Shown here piece by piece: positions 1 to 8,637 of a DNA stretch of 37,215 nt. A program made the position numbers and the translations under genes. Below the pieces are notes generated by a model, which ran no database searches, was not told where the DNA came from, and was given only the letters and a program-made list of their open reading frames with translations. How positions within the stretch are numbered: position 1 is the stretch's first letter; each line of letters begins with the position of its first letter. The stretch lies in NCBI GenBank assembly GCA_946624935.1, contig CAMOSN010000008.1, forward strand, positions 1 through 37,215, written 5' to 3'. Source of the stretch: an uncultured Lachnospiraceae bacterium (GTDB taxonomy: Bacteria; Bacillota; Clostridia; Lachnospirales; Lachnospiraceae).

Positions 1-2
1 TT

Positions 3-1553
3 CGCCAGGACAACCCCTTCCCCGCCGTGTGCGGCGCGGTGTGCAACCGCCGCTGTGAGGACCGCTGTACCCGCGGCCTGATCGACCGTCCGGTCGCGAT
101 CGATGAGATCAAAAAGTTCCTGGCGCTGCGCGAGATGGATGAAAGCGAGCAGTTCATCCCCATCTGCGAAAACGGCGTAGGCAAACAGTGGGATGATTAT
201 AAGATCGCCGTCATCGGTGCCGGCCCCGCAGGGCTGAGCGCTGCCTACTATCTGCGCACCGAGGGCTATCCTGTGACCGTGTTCGAAAAGGAAAGCCGTC
301 CCGGCGGCATGCTCATGAACGGCATCCCCTCCTTCCGTCTTGAAAAAGACGTGGTGGAAACCGAGATCGACATCATCAAAAAGATGGGCGCCGAGATCCG
401 CTGCGGCGTCGAAGTCGGAAAAGATATTACACTCGATCAGCTGCGCGCTCAGGGCTACAAAGCATTCTACATCGCCATCGGCCTTCAGGGCGGACGGCTT
501 GCAGGCGTACCCGGCGAGGACGCAAAGGGTGTGGAATCGGGCGTCTCCTTCCTGCGCAGGATCAACCAGGACAACTCCCTCCGGCTGAAGGGGGATGTCG
601 TTGTTGTCGGCGGAGGAAATGTGGCTGCCGATGTTGCCCGGGCCGCACTGCGCGCCACGGATGGCAAGGTAACCATGCTCTGTCTGGAATCCCGGGAGGA
701 AATGCCCGCAGCAAAGGATGAGATCGAAGAAGTGCTCTCTGAGGGAATCGACATTCAGAACGGCTGGGGACCGAAGGAGGTTCTTGTAAGCAGAGGCCGC
801 GTCACCGGCATCGTCTTTAAAAAGTGTGTGCGCGTGTTCGACAGCGAACACCGGTTTGCTCCGGAATACGATGAGGAACAGACGATCACGGTTTCCTGCA
901 AAAACATTCTGATGGCCATCGGACAGTCCGCCCAGTGGGGCGACCTTCTCGCCGGCTCGAAGGTGAAGATACGCCCGAACGGCACGGCTGTGGCGGATCC
1001 CGTCACCTACCAGACCGGGGAGCCGGACATCTTTGTGGGCGGAGACATTTACCACGGCGCCCGGTTCGCCATCGATGCCATCGCCGAGGGCAAGCAGGGT
1101 ATGGTATCCATCAACCGCTTTGTCCATCCCGGTCAGTCCCTGACCATCGGCCGTGACCTGCGCCAGTTCATTGAGCTCGACCGCGACGACATCCGGATCG
1201 ATTCCTACGATACCGCCGATCGTCAGGCACCGGGCCTGAGGAGCGGCGACCCCGCGAAGACCTTCAGCGATCTGCGGCTTCCGCTCACCGAGGAGCAGGT
1301 TCGCACCGAAGCAAACCGCTGTCTCAAATGCGGCGCCACCGTCGTCGATCTCAACCAGTGCATCGGCTGCGGCCTGTGCACCACCAGATGCGAATTCGAC
1401 GCCATCCATCTTTCGAGAGATCTGCCGCATGCATCCGATATGCACACTGCAGAGGAAATGATGAAATGTGTCGGACCCTATGCGCTCAAACGTGGATTTA
1501 AAATCGTAAAACGCAAGATCACCGGAAAACCGGATTATCCGACGATGCAGTAA
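3..1553 (+). CDS. FAD/NAD(P)-dependent Fe-S oxidoreductase, GltD-like (5' partial)
   Basis: Cytosolic flavoprotein that probably moves electrons between NAD(P)H and a partner through FAD and Fe-S clusters. The reading frame is open to the left edge, so the start lies outside the window. An N-terminal cysteine cluster (CGAVCNRRCEDRC, spacing CX3CX3CX3C) is the Fer4_20 domain of the glutamate synthase small subunit/dihydropyrimidine dehydrogenase family. Next come an FAD dinucleotide site (IGAGPAGLSAAYY), a second nucleotide site (VVGGGNVAADVAR) and the AIGQ/VGGD motifs. Near the C-terminus is a further cysteine cluster, CLKCG...CIGCGLCTTRCEF. The C-terminal cluster distinguishes it from plain GltD. 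The stop TAA is followed by a hairpin. The partner subunit and substrate cannot be seen. The family is certain; the exact reaction is not. Confidence 0.85.
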   Translation, partial: RQDNPFPAVCGAVCNRRCEDRCTRGLIDRPVAIDEIKKFLALREMDESEQFIPICENGVGKQWDDYKIAVIGAGPAGLSAAYYLRTEGYPVTVFEKESRPGGMLMNGIPSFRLEKDVVETEIDIIKKMGAEIRCGVEVGKDITLDQLRAQGYKAFYIAIGLQGGRLAGVPGEDAKGVESGVSFLRRINQDNSLRLKGDVVVVGGGNVAADVARAALRATDGKVTMLCLESREEMPAAKDEIEEVLSEGIDIQNGWGPKEVLVSRGRVTGIVFKKCVRVFDSEHRFAPEYDEEQTITVSCKNILMAIGQSAQWGDLLAGSKVKIRPNGTAVADPVTYQTGEPDIFVGGDIYHGARFAIDAIAEGKQGMVSINRFVHPGQSLTIGRDLRQFIELDRDDIRIDSYDTADRQAPGLRSGDPAKTFSDLRLPLTEEQVRTEANRCLKCGATVVDLNQCIGCGLCTTRCEFDAIHLSRDLPHASDMHTAEEMMKCVGPYALKRGFKIVKRKITGKPDYPTMQ

Positions 1554-1622
1554 TGACATTCATACGCAGGGCTGGCGGCTGTGATGACTCTCATTCACAG
1601 CACAGCAGGCTGTGTGTGAAAC

Positions 1623-1661
1623 GGCCCCGGAAACAGGATATCACATCCTGTCTCCGGGGCC
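1623..1661. terminator. Hairpin between convergent genes
   Basis: A 17-bp stem with one mismatch (GGCCCCGG...CCGGGGCC, loop ATCAC) lies 70 bases after the oxidoreductase stop and about 60 bases past the permease stop on the other strand. It is placed as a shared terminator of two convergent genes. No clean T-run follows on either side, so the strength is uncertain. Confidence 0.6.
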
Positions 1662-1662
1662 G

Positions 1663-1716
1663 CCTGTTATTATTCTGTTTCCTGGGCTGCCTGTTATTAT
1701 TCTGTTTCCTGAGCCG
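1663..1716. repeat. 27-bp tandem duplication at the end of the permease gene
   Basis: Two copies of a 27-base unit (CCTGTTATTATTCTGTTTCC plus 7 bases) lie back to back and differ at only a few positions. A third degenerate unit (TCTGTTATCTC) overlaps the permease stop. Read on the minus strand, each unit continues the permease frame and carries its own double stop, so the repeat looks like duplicated gene end. Confidence 0.8.
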
Positions 1717-1720
1717 TCTG

Positions 1721-2905
1721 TTATCTCTTGTCCTGATCGATAAACTCCAGCGCAATCATTGCCGCCAGCGCATACAGCATTGCGAACCCGGCCAGTATCA
1801 TCCAGCAGTCGGTAATGAGAAATGGATCTCTTTCGTACCTGGGATCCTGACCGGCCTTTGCCGACTTCTCCAGGACTGCCTTTTTTACCTCATCCTCTCC
1901 GAAGATATCAATGATTTCTCCAATCGTCACGGAAGTGTGATACTCTTTTTGACGGCTTACCTCAAGCTCCGGAGCGGTCGCTGCCCAGTCGATCACATCT
2001 CCCATCGTCACCGGCTTCCCGTCCCGGTCTGCCAGCAGCTCATTTCCTGTTTTTGTTTTCCGCTGCAGCGGCATCTCCCGCAGTTCCCTGATCACCTCAC
2101 TTCGGGTGGAGGTATCCTCTCCCATCAGATCCAGCACTTCTCCCGCGGTCAGGGACCCTTCGAGTGGAAGATCCTTCATTCTCCGGATCGTCGACCAGGC
2201 AGACGCCATGGGAAGACTGTTGTAATCTGCCTGCGCACAGATACACCGCAGCCCGTAATTGGACAAAGTCAGCTTTGTGACCGGTTTTGTCCAGGATGGC
2301 AGTGAAAAGATTCCCCCGGAGAACACCAGCTGGAAGATCAGAATGAAGGGCATCACCGTCATGGCACCGGTGGTGGTCCGGACGACGGCTGAGATCAGAA
2401 GCGCCAGCATATCCGCTGCATAGGTGATCAGAAAGACTGTGATCCCCAGATCCAGCCGAAACCAGGGTGTGAGAAAGCCTTCTTCCGGGAACCGGATCTC
2501 AAGCAGCCGGAAGACATACAGCAGAATGACGGTCTGGCCAAGGCACAGGACTGCCTGATAGATCATATGCGCAATAATATAGGAAGAAATATGCAGTCCT
2601 GACCTGTGTTCGCGTTTGACGATATCCCTTTCCCGGCAGATCACCTGTATCGAATTGAAGCATCCGTTCCACAGCCCCACGCAGGCGATGGCAAAGGATC
2701 CCTTCAGCGTTCCCTCCATCGTCTTCATAAAATCGGTACGGATCACATAAGCAAGAAGGCCGGCAATCAGTGCTGCCATAGGAAACACTTTCCAGTCGCT
2801 CTGATAAACGAACATGCGAAAAAACTTCCCCAGCACGATCTGGACCTGTTCGATCCGGCCCCGGTAACGGGTCTTCCGGGTTGCCTTCCGGGTTTTCTCA
2901 GCCAT
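1721..2905 (-). CDS. ABC-2/ABCG-type transporter permease
   Basis: Membrane subunit of an ABC exporter, partner of the ATPase gene just upstream. The 394-residue protein has hydrophobic segments near residues 40-55, 70-90, 108-132, 153-172 and 178-200. The conserved family region LSNYGLRCICAQ follows, then a soluble region of about 130 residues and a last transmembrane helix near the C-terminus (370-390). The soluble part holds three related motifs (LTAGEVLDLMGED, VTMGDVIDW, VTIGEIIDIFGED at about 252, 298 and 326), a small internal repeat. The start at 2905 is chosen for its GGAGGTG site. It overlaps the ATPase stop by 8 bases, so translation is probably coupled. An in-frame ATG at 2938 lies deep in the upstream gene. 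The substrate is unknown. Confidence 0.85.
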   Translation of the reverse strand: MAEKTRKATRKTRYRGRIEQVQIVLGKFFRMFVYQSDWKVFPMAALIAGLLAYVIRTDFMKTMEGTLKGSFAIACVGLWNGCFNSIQVICRERDIVKREHRSGLHISSYIIAHMIYQAVLCLGQTVILLYVFRLLEIRFPEEGFLTPWFRLDLGITVFLITYAADMLALLISAVVRTTTGAMTVMPFILIFQLVFSGGIFSLPSWTKPVTKLTLSNYGLRCICAQADYNSLPMASAWSTIRRMKDLPLEGSLTAGEVLDLMGEDTSTRSEVIRELREMPLQRKTKTGNELLADRDGKPVTMGDVIDWAATAPELEVSRQKEYHTSVTIGEIIDIFGEDEVKKAVLEKSAKAGQDPRYERDPFLITDCWMILAGFAMLYALAAMIALEFIDQDKR

Positions 2906-4223
2906 TTTGCACCTCCAGATATCTCTCCACAAATTCATCCGCCCGGCCTTCTCCGCCTTCCTCCCTGCGGTTGATACTCATGACGATCTGTTCCATCTTC
3001 TCTTTACCGAAAAAGCTTCTCGCATCCTCCACACTGCCGTAAAAAGCAAGGCGGCCGGTCAGATGGGAATCCTTTGCCAGAACGATCACATCGTCAAACA
3101 GGTCAATCACCCGGTCCGGCGTGTGCGTGATGACAATGACGATCTTACCGCTGTCGGCGATCTCCCGCAGCCGCTTCATCAGCGACCTGGCCATCACTCC
3201 GTCCAGACCCGAATCCGGCTCATCCAGGATAAACAGAGAGGGATTCGCCACAAATTCCATGGCGATGGACAGCCGCTTTCTTTGCCCTCCCGACAGTTTC
3301 TCCACCAGAGAATTCTTCACCGGTTCCAGTCCGAAAATGTCAAGCACCTCATCCACCTGCCTTTTGCGCGTCTGTGAATCGGCTGCCAGCGGCATACGGA
3401 GCGCGGCTGCATCCGAAAGGGTCCGCAGCACGGTGTCATTTCCCCGCATCAGATCCTTCTGGGGCACATATCCGATCTCATACTGGATCGTTTTATAGTT
3501 TTTATATACATTGTTTCCGTTCAGGAGCACGCTGGCTCTGGCTTTTTCATAGCCGTTGATTGCGTTGATCAGGGTCGTTTTTCCTGCCCCGGATCCCCCA
3601 AGCAGCAGCACCATGTGTCCCGGAGGAATGACCATGTGGATATCCCTGAGCAGATACTTTTTATCAAAAATCTTCCGTGCAGTACGCTCCTCCAGATTGA
3701 CGGTCAATCCGTCCCCCATGCTGGTCAGATAGGTGCCGGAAATCCTGGCGACGTTCTCCTCCTCCATCTCCTTCACGGTCCAGACCGGATCGTATCGATG
3801 GGAAAACCCCCATACAGCCGCCGGAATAAACGGGAAGGTAAACCAGAGCAGAATCCACCATTTGGAAGCCTGGTAAACCTCACAGATGCCGCTGTAGATC
3901 CGGATGCGGTAGATCACACCGATCACTGCGGCCATAACGCTTAAGGTCCCGGCCAGATAATACAGTGCTGTCCCCCGGCTCATATAGTAGAACACAAGTC
4001 CCAGTCCGGCCCGCACGATATCCACACAGGCAGTCACCTTTCCCTCCGGAACCCGGTCTGCGCATTTGCCCAGGTAATAGATTCGTGCAAAGGGAACAAG
4101 TGCCCAGTACCGCTTCACTCCGCACTCGGGAAACAGCAGAAACAGAGCCGCCGAAAACAGGATCTCGGAAATGATATCCACCATATTGAACGACCCGAAA
4201 ATCACTGTAAGAAGTATCAGCAT
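2898..4223 (-). CDS. ABCG-type ABC transporter ATPase with N-terminal membrane domain
   Basis: Hydrolyses ATP to drive export through the adjacent permease. About the first 140 residues hold four hydrophobic segments and resemble a small stand-alone membrane domain. The nucleotide-binding domain follows: Walker A GGSGAGKT (209-216), signature LSGGQRKR (310-317), Walker B LFILDEPD (330-337) and the switch histidine in VITHTPD. The sequence between signature and Walker B is typical of the ABCG/EPD class. The ATG at 4223 is preferred because GAGGTG lies 6 bases before it; a GTG at 4232 overlaps that site. The gene has its own promoter upstream. The pair could export a lipid, peptide or drug; nothing seen decides this. 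Confidence 0.85.
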   Translation of the reverse strand: MLILLTVIFGSFNMVDIISEILFSAALFLLFPECGVKRYWALVPFARIYYLGKCADRVPEGKVTACVDIVRAGLGLVFYYMSRGTALYYLAGTLSVMAAVIGVIYRIRIYSGICEVYQASKWWILLWFTFPFIPAAVWGFSHRYDPVWTVKEMEEENVARISGTYLTSMGDGLTVNLEERTARKIFDKKYLLRDIHMVIPPGHMVLLLGGSGAGKTTLINAINGYEKARASVLLNGNNVYKNYKTIQYEIGYVPQKDLMRGNDTVLRTLSDAAALRMPLAADSQTRKRQVDEVLDIFGLEPVKNSLVEKLSGGQRKRLSIAMEFVANPSLFILDEPDSGLDGVMARSLMKRLREIADSGKIVIVITHTPDRVIDLFDDVIVLAKDSHLTGRLAFYGSVEDARSFFGKEKMEQIVMSINRREEGGEGRADEFVERYLEVQNG

Positions 4224-4262
4224 ATCCTTCACCTCACGTTATACGTTCGATCTTACATGTTA

Positions 4263-4292
4263 TTATATTCCGCATGATGCTGTCCTGTCCAC
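4263..4292 (-). promoter_or_regulatory. Promoter of the ABC exporter operon
   Basis: Minus-strand -35 TGGACA (4287-4292) and -10 TATAAT (4263-4268) with an 18-base spacer, about 40 bases before the ATPase start. Confidence 0.6.
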
Positions 4293-4316
4293 ACGTTACC
4301 GGGGGATCCTTTCCCG

Positions 4317-4354
4317 GATTGGAAGACCGTTCCTGGATTGAAAGACCTTTCCTG
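4317..4354. repeat. 19-bp tandem repeat in the divergent intergenic region
   Basis: Two adjacent 19-base units (GGATTGGAAGACCGTTCCT and GGATTGAAAGACCTTTCCT) differ at two positions. A partial third copy (GGGATCCTTTCC) lies just before them. The repeat sits between two divergent promoters and may be a regulator site or simple slippage. Confidence 0.6.
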
Positions 4355-4444
4355 AGAAAACTTCTGTTTCCCCCACCTATAGAGGAGGGGGCCATCACCT
4401 TCTGGGTATCCGCGCAGCCGGAAAGGGACGGCCTGTATTCTCAC

Positions 4445-4472
4445 TTGATTTCGGGGGCGTTCCAATTATAAT
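4445..4472 (+). promoter_or_regulatory. Promoter of the secreted protein gene
   Basis: TTGATT (4445-4450) and TATAAT (4467-4472), 16-base spacer. The expected start of transcription is near 4479, giving a leader of about 35 bases before the ATG at 4514. Confidence 0.7.
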
Positions 4473-4513
4473 AGAATCAAAGCATGTATCCCGTATATGG
4501 AAGGAGCATTACG

Positions 4514-6046
4514 ATGCCAAAATACCGTAATTATGAAAGCTTCCGAATGAACCAGTCAAAATGCGTTCTGTATCTTATGTTCATCCTGATCCTGTCCGCA
4601 GTAATTCTGACGTCCCCGCTTCCGGCATATGCTGAGACAGTGGTCGATGTGCCGGTGAATCAGGGCGATGACTACAGCAGGATGTACTCCAAGGACTTTT
4701 CGATCCGGATGGAGGAGGAAGATATCGTTTCCGGCTACCACCATCAAAGCTCCGGAGATGAGGCAATTCCTACGGAAGTTTATGCCCGTCTGACATTTTC
4801 GAAAACCTCCGAGGTGTGGCTCGGAATCGATCTTCCCATGATCACCAGAGGAACCAGCTATTCTGCCATCAGCTATGACCTTCTCACATCCGACAGGCAG
4901 ACTGTGATCTGTTCCCACAGAAGATCTCTCGAGGCTTACAAAGCGACCTATCTGATGCTTTTCCGTGGCGTGCTTCCGGCCGGCACCTACTACCTGCGGC
5001 TTCACCATTTCTACAATGGCGACTGCTATACAACTCTGAAGACAAAACTCACGACTGAATTCTCCTGCGGCTATCCGATTCAGGAGGACGATCTGAAAGG
5101 ATCGAACAACACCCGGACAAGCGCTGCCGCGCTGTCAGACAGCGCCAACGGATACCTCTCCTATTTTGGCGATGATCCCGCGGACTGGTATGTGTTTGAC
5201 GCAGGCGCGGAAGGAGCCGTACTCACCGCGGAGCGGCTGGGCGAGGGCAGACTATCCTTCGCGATCTACGATGAGAACGGCGCTATCGTGACAGAAAAGC
5301 AGCCCCTCTATGATGCTCTTACCGATGAACCAGTAAAAAACGAACTGAAGGAAGGCCGCTATTATCTTTGCATTTCCTATGAGGAAGCCGATCCCAGCCA
5401 GAATATCCTGTATCGCCGCGGAGGGCTCTATTCGATCTCGTTGAAGCAGAACGCGTCGCAAACCGGGTCGGGATCCTCCGGCAGCCAGGCAGACGGATCT
5501 ACATCCACCAGCAGCCAGGCAGACGGATCATCCTCCTCCGGCAATACAGGAACCTCTTCTGCTTCCGGCAGCTCTGTGAGTAAAACTACAACTTCTCTTA
5601 AGAAGGGCAGCATCAAAAAGATCTCCGGTCAGAAATACGAAGTCACAAAGCTGGCCCGTTCCGGAAAGAAGGGAACGGTTTCTCTGAAGACCGCTGCGAA
5701 CAAAAAGGCTGTCACGGTTCCCGCAAGCGTGAAGATCAGCGGCCGGATCTATCTCGTGACCGCGATTGAGGCGGATGCCTTCCGGGGCGTGAAGATCCGT
5801 TCCGTTACGATTGAAAAAAATGTGACCCGGATCGCAAAGTATGCATTCCGCAAGAGCAAGGCTGTGACCGTCAAGCTGAAAACAAAGAAACTGACAAAAG
5901 CTTCCGTGAAGAACTGCCTGAAGAGCTCGGTCGTGCGTAAGATCCTGGTAAAGCCAGGCACGAAAAAGGTGAACGCTGCCTGGGTGAAGAAATACAAAAA
6001 GGTTTTCACAAAGGCGAACGCCGGCAGAAAAGTAACCGTTAAGTAG
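4514..6046 (+). CDS. Secreted BspA-like protein with Ser-rich linker
   Basis: Exported surface or secreted protein of unknown role. A signal peptide covers the first 40 or so residues (hydrophobic LYLMFILILSAVIL, likely cut after PAYA). The central part has two beta-rich segments; the second (ADWYVF...GRYYLCISYEE) looks like a bacterial pre-peptidase C-terminal domain. A Ser/Gly/Thr linker at about residues 310-365 contains a 30-bp direct repeat (positions 5481-5530). The Lys-rich C-terminal part (VTAIEADAFRGVKIRSVTIE, then KNVTRIAKYAFRKSK) is a leucine-rich repeat of BspA type, common in secreted Lachnospiraceae proteins. The start at 4514 follows GGAAGGAG; the ATG at 4484 has no such site. 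There is no sortase motif, so how it stays at the surface is unclear. Confidence 0.75.
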   Translation: MPKYRNYESFRMNQSKCVLYLMFILILSAVILTSPLPAYAETVVDVPVNQGDDYSRMYSKDFSIRMEEEDIVSGYHHQSSGDEAIPTEVYARLTFSKTSEVWLGIDLPMITRGTSYSAISYDLLTSDRQTVICSHRRSLEAYKATYLMLFRGVLPAGTYYLRLHHFYNGDCYTTLKTKLTTEFSCGYPIQEDDLKGSNNTRTSAAALSDSANGYLSYFGDDPADWYVFDAGAEGAVLTAERLGEGRLSFAIYDENGAIVTEKQPLYDALTDEPVKNELKEGRYYLCISYEEADPSQNILYRRGGLYSISLKQNASQTGSGSSGSQADGSTSTSSQADGSSSSGNTGTSSASGSSVSKTTTSLKKGSIKKISGQKYEVTKLARSGKKGTVSLKTAANKKAVTVPASVKISGRIYLVTAIEADAFRGVKIRSVTIEKNVTRIAKYAFRKSKAVTVKLKTKKLTKASVKNCLKSSVVRKILVKPGTKKVNAAWVKKYKKVFTKANAGRKVTVK

Positions 6047-6098
6047 AATATCACCATCTTCTCATAAGAAAATCGTTGTGATTTCCTATGAGAGAATA

Positions 6099-6158
6099 AA
6101 ACGCTGAGAGCATGTCCTGATCCCAGTCAGGCACACCGCTCTCAGCGTTCTTTTTTTC
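6099..6158. terminator. Strong bidirectional terminator
   Basis: Stem AACGCTGAGAGC / GCTCTCAGCGTT with a T7 run on the plus strand (6150-6157) and TTTTATT on the minus strand. It ends the secreted-protein transcript and probably also the pot operon. Confidence 0.85.
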
Positions 6159-6256
6159 AGATCGAATTCGATCCGCTTTTCATTTTATTATTCTTCATCG
6201 CACAAGACACGCATGTGAGTCTTGTCTTCTGCATTTCTCTACAGGGGCTTTCTCCC

Positions 6257-7837
6257 TTATTTGGAGGAACCGAGATACAGCTTCTGTCTGTGCCTTGCAC
6301 TCAGGTACACGTACAGCAGCGCAGCCAGGGCCAGCACTGTGATCACCCATATCCATACCGGTACATCCAGAATATTGAAGCACCGCACGTTGATCCACAT
6401 CTGATTGATGGTATCGTTCTTTTCCCCGTCAAAGAACACCATGATCGAGGACCGGCTGATTGCTTCCTCCGAAGGATACTGCGCTCCGAGCTGACGGATC
6501 AGCTGCTCGGCGGGAACGGTCAGGGTGTAATCCTCATTCTCCGGGTCCTCGGAGAAGAAGTAGCCCAGCGGGTAATCGACAACCTCCTCCTCGTCTTCCT
6601 CTGCACCGTAGGTCCAGTCGGCATATTCAAAGATCCGGCTGTCGTCTCCTCCGGCGATCACAGAGGTATATCCGATGTAGTACATATTCCGCACCGCATT
6701 GTCCGGGCGTGAGCAGAAATTGATGAAGGCTTCCGCAGCATGCTGCTTGTCTGCATTTCCCTCAACGCCGCTGCGGAGCATGACCCAACCGTCAAAATAG
6801 ATGTTCGTGGATTCCTCCGGGATCGCGAAATTCAGATAATAGTCATCCTCTTCCGCCTGGTCCATGGTGTAGACCGCGTCCCCGGACCACTGATAATTGG
6901 CAAGCACCTTGCCCGTGATCATATCCGCCTTGCCGGAATCCGTCTCAAAGGAGTACACGTTATCCTTCACATCCTGAAGATAATCCTGTACCTCCTGGAT
7001 CGTCTCCGGCGATACGTCGTTCATCTCCTCCTCGAGCCGCACCGGATAATCCGCCTGCGACCGGAACTCTTCGCTAAGCAGCATATCCGACTTAAGCGCG
7101 CCGACCGCTGCAAAATACGAATCGCGGACATTATCCTTGATGGTGACCTGACGGTCATATTTCGGATCTCCCAGGACCTTCCAGGTGGACGCCTCCTCAT
7201 GGGTGAGGGCCTCAGGGTTGTAAACGATCCCGGTCACGCCCCACATATATCCGGCGGCGTAGTCGCTCCACTTTTCCCCGTTGATCTCATGGTTCTCAAA
7301 CACCTTGCGGATATAGGGAGAGACTCCGTTCGTATAATAATTGTACGGATCGGAGCTGTCCTTGAAGGCGTCGGAAAGCGGCACGAGCTGCTTTTCCGCC
7401 ATCAGCTTCATGAACATATACTCAGACGGGCATACCAGGTCATACACATCCCCAAGGGTAAGCATGTTGTAAAGATCTTCGTTGGTGCCGAAGGTCGAAT
7501 ACTCTACATTTACCTCGATTCCGTAGGTCTCGTAATACCAGTCCTCAAAATCCTGGACCATGGAGTTTTCACCGAAGATATCTCCGCTCTCCAGATCAAT
7601 GACTTCGTCCTCGCCCCATTCTCCAAGGTCGATATACTCTTCCCAGTTGCAGACACGCAGCACAACCTTTTTCCCGGAGGGAGCGGAGGTGGACGGTTCT
7701 TCCGTCTGCTCTGTCCCAGCGTACGTCACGCCGGCCAGGCCGGAAAGAACAAGGGCTGCCGCAAGTGCTGCGGTGCCCGCCTGACGGGACATCCCGGGCC
7801 TTCCGGATCTTTGATGTTCTTTAAAAAACGTTCTCAT
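6257..7837 (-). CDS. potD: Polyamine ABC transporter substrate-binding protein with C-terminal anchor
   Basis: Captures spermidine/putrescine outside the cell for the PotABC importer. Family signs are VLRVCNWEEYID at the start of the mature part, YNMLTLGDVYDLVCPSEYMF, GYMWGVTGIVYNPEAL, LANYQWSGDAVYTMDQA and EAFINFCSRPDNA. At 526 residues it is far longer than the usual PotD of about 350; the extra length includes acidic insertions and a C-terminal tail. The N-terminus is an export signal without a lipobox cysteine (VLSGLAGVTYAG). Instead there is a transmembrane helix near residues 492-512 followed by basic residues, so it is likely held by its C-terminus. The start at 7837 overlaps the potC stop by 4 bases (ATGA); upstream codons in frame lie inside potC. 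Confidence 0.9.
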   Translation of the reverse strand: MRTFFKEHQRSGRPGMSRQAGTAALAAALVLSGLAGVTYAGTEQTEEPSTSAPSGKKVVLRVCNWEEYIDLGEWGEDEVIDLESGDIFGENSMVQDFEDWYYETYGIEVNVEYSTFGTNEDLYNMLTLGDVYDLVCPSEYMFMKLMAEKQLVPLSDAFKDSSDPYNYYTNGVSPYIRKVFENHEINGEKWSDYAAGYMWGVTGIVYNPEALTHEEASTWKVLGDPKYDRQVTIKDNVRDSYFAAVGALKSDMLLSEEFRSQADYPVRLEEEMNDVSPETIQEVQDYLQDVKDNVYSFETDSGKADMITGKVLANYQWSGDAVYTMDQAEEDDYYLNFAIPEESTNIYFDGWVMLRSGVEGNADKQHAAEAFINFCSRPDNAVRNMYYIGYTSVIAGGDDSRIFEYADWTYGAEEDEEEVVDYPLGYFFSEDPENEDYTLTVPAEQLIRQLGAQYPSEEAISRSSIMVFFDGEKNDTINQMWINVRCFNILDVPVWIWVITVLALAALLYVYLSARHRQKLYLGSSK

Positions 7838-8637
7838 ACCCCGGCCCTCTCTTTCCCTGCATCCTTTGCCCCACGGATATTCACGACCGTCACGATCACC
7901 ACGACCACCGCGAAGATCACAGCCGACAGCGCCCACAGAGCGGTCTTGATCGCCGTCTGGGAACCCTTGGTCGCATTTACCACATAGGTACTGATCGTAT
8001 CAAAGGTAGCCGGTTTCGTATAGGTCGCGATAAAATAATCGTCCAGGGAAAGCGTGATCGCCAGCGCAAAGCCCGATACAATACCGGAAGAGATCTGCGG
8101 GATCACGATGGAGCGCAGCGCTCTGGCCGGCGTAGCACCCAGATCCAGCGCCGCCTCGTAGATCGACGAATCCATCTGTTTCAGCTTCGGCGTCACCGAC
8201 AGATACACAAACGGGGCGCACAGCACCACATGGCCGACCACCAGCGGGATATACGTGTCCTTGCTCACGCCAAAGACCACCACCAGCAGGATGCACACCG
8301 AGAAACCGGTCACAACGTCCGCATTGACCACCGGTACCTCGTTGAGTGAATTGATCAGCGTACCGGCCCTTCTTGAGGAATAGAACGCGCCGATCGCTCC
8401 CATCGTTCCCAGAACGGTCGCCAGAAATGCCGCCCCGACCGCAAGCACGATCGTTCCGAGGATCATACTGCGCAGCTCAGGCGTCGTAAACAGCGTGACA
8501 AAATTCTTCAGGGAGAACCCGCGAAAAGCTCCGATCGTAGTAGCATTTGTAAAGCTGTACAGGATCAGGATCAGAATCGGAGCGTACAGGAACACCAGCA
8601 CAAAAAGGATCACAAAACTCCTAAAACCTTTTTTCAC
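7834..8637 (-). CDS. potC: Polyamine ABC transporter permease PotC
   Basis: Second membrane subunit of the spermidine/putrescine importer. The 267 residues form about six membrane helices, starting LFVLVFLYAPILILILYSF. The cytoplasmic EAA loop that contacts PotA is present (IYEAALDLGATPARALRSIVIPQI), as is the PotC-typical LSLDDYFIATY segment. Length fits the family. The start codon overlaps the potB stop (ATGA), and the stop overlaps the potD start in the same way, so the three genes are translationally coupled. Confidence 0.95.
   Translation of the reverse strand: MKKGFRSFVILFVLVFLYAPILILILYSFTNATTIGAFRGFSLKNFVTLFTTPELRSMILGTIVLAVGAAFLATVLGTMGAIGAFYSSRRAGTLINSLNEVPVVNADVVTGFSVCILLVVVFGVSKDTYIPLVVGHVVLCAPFVYLSVTPKLKQMDSSIYEAALDLGATPARALRSIVIPQISSGIVSGFALAITLSLDDYFIATYTKPATFDTISTYVVNATKGSQTAIKTALWALSAVIFAVVVVIVTVVNIRGAKDAGKERAGV

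Noticed and set aside
1663..1739. Short tandem repeats considered as a CRISPR array
   Set aside because: Units are directly adjacent without spacers and continue a coding frame.
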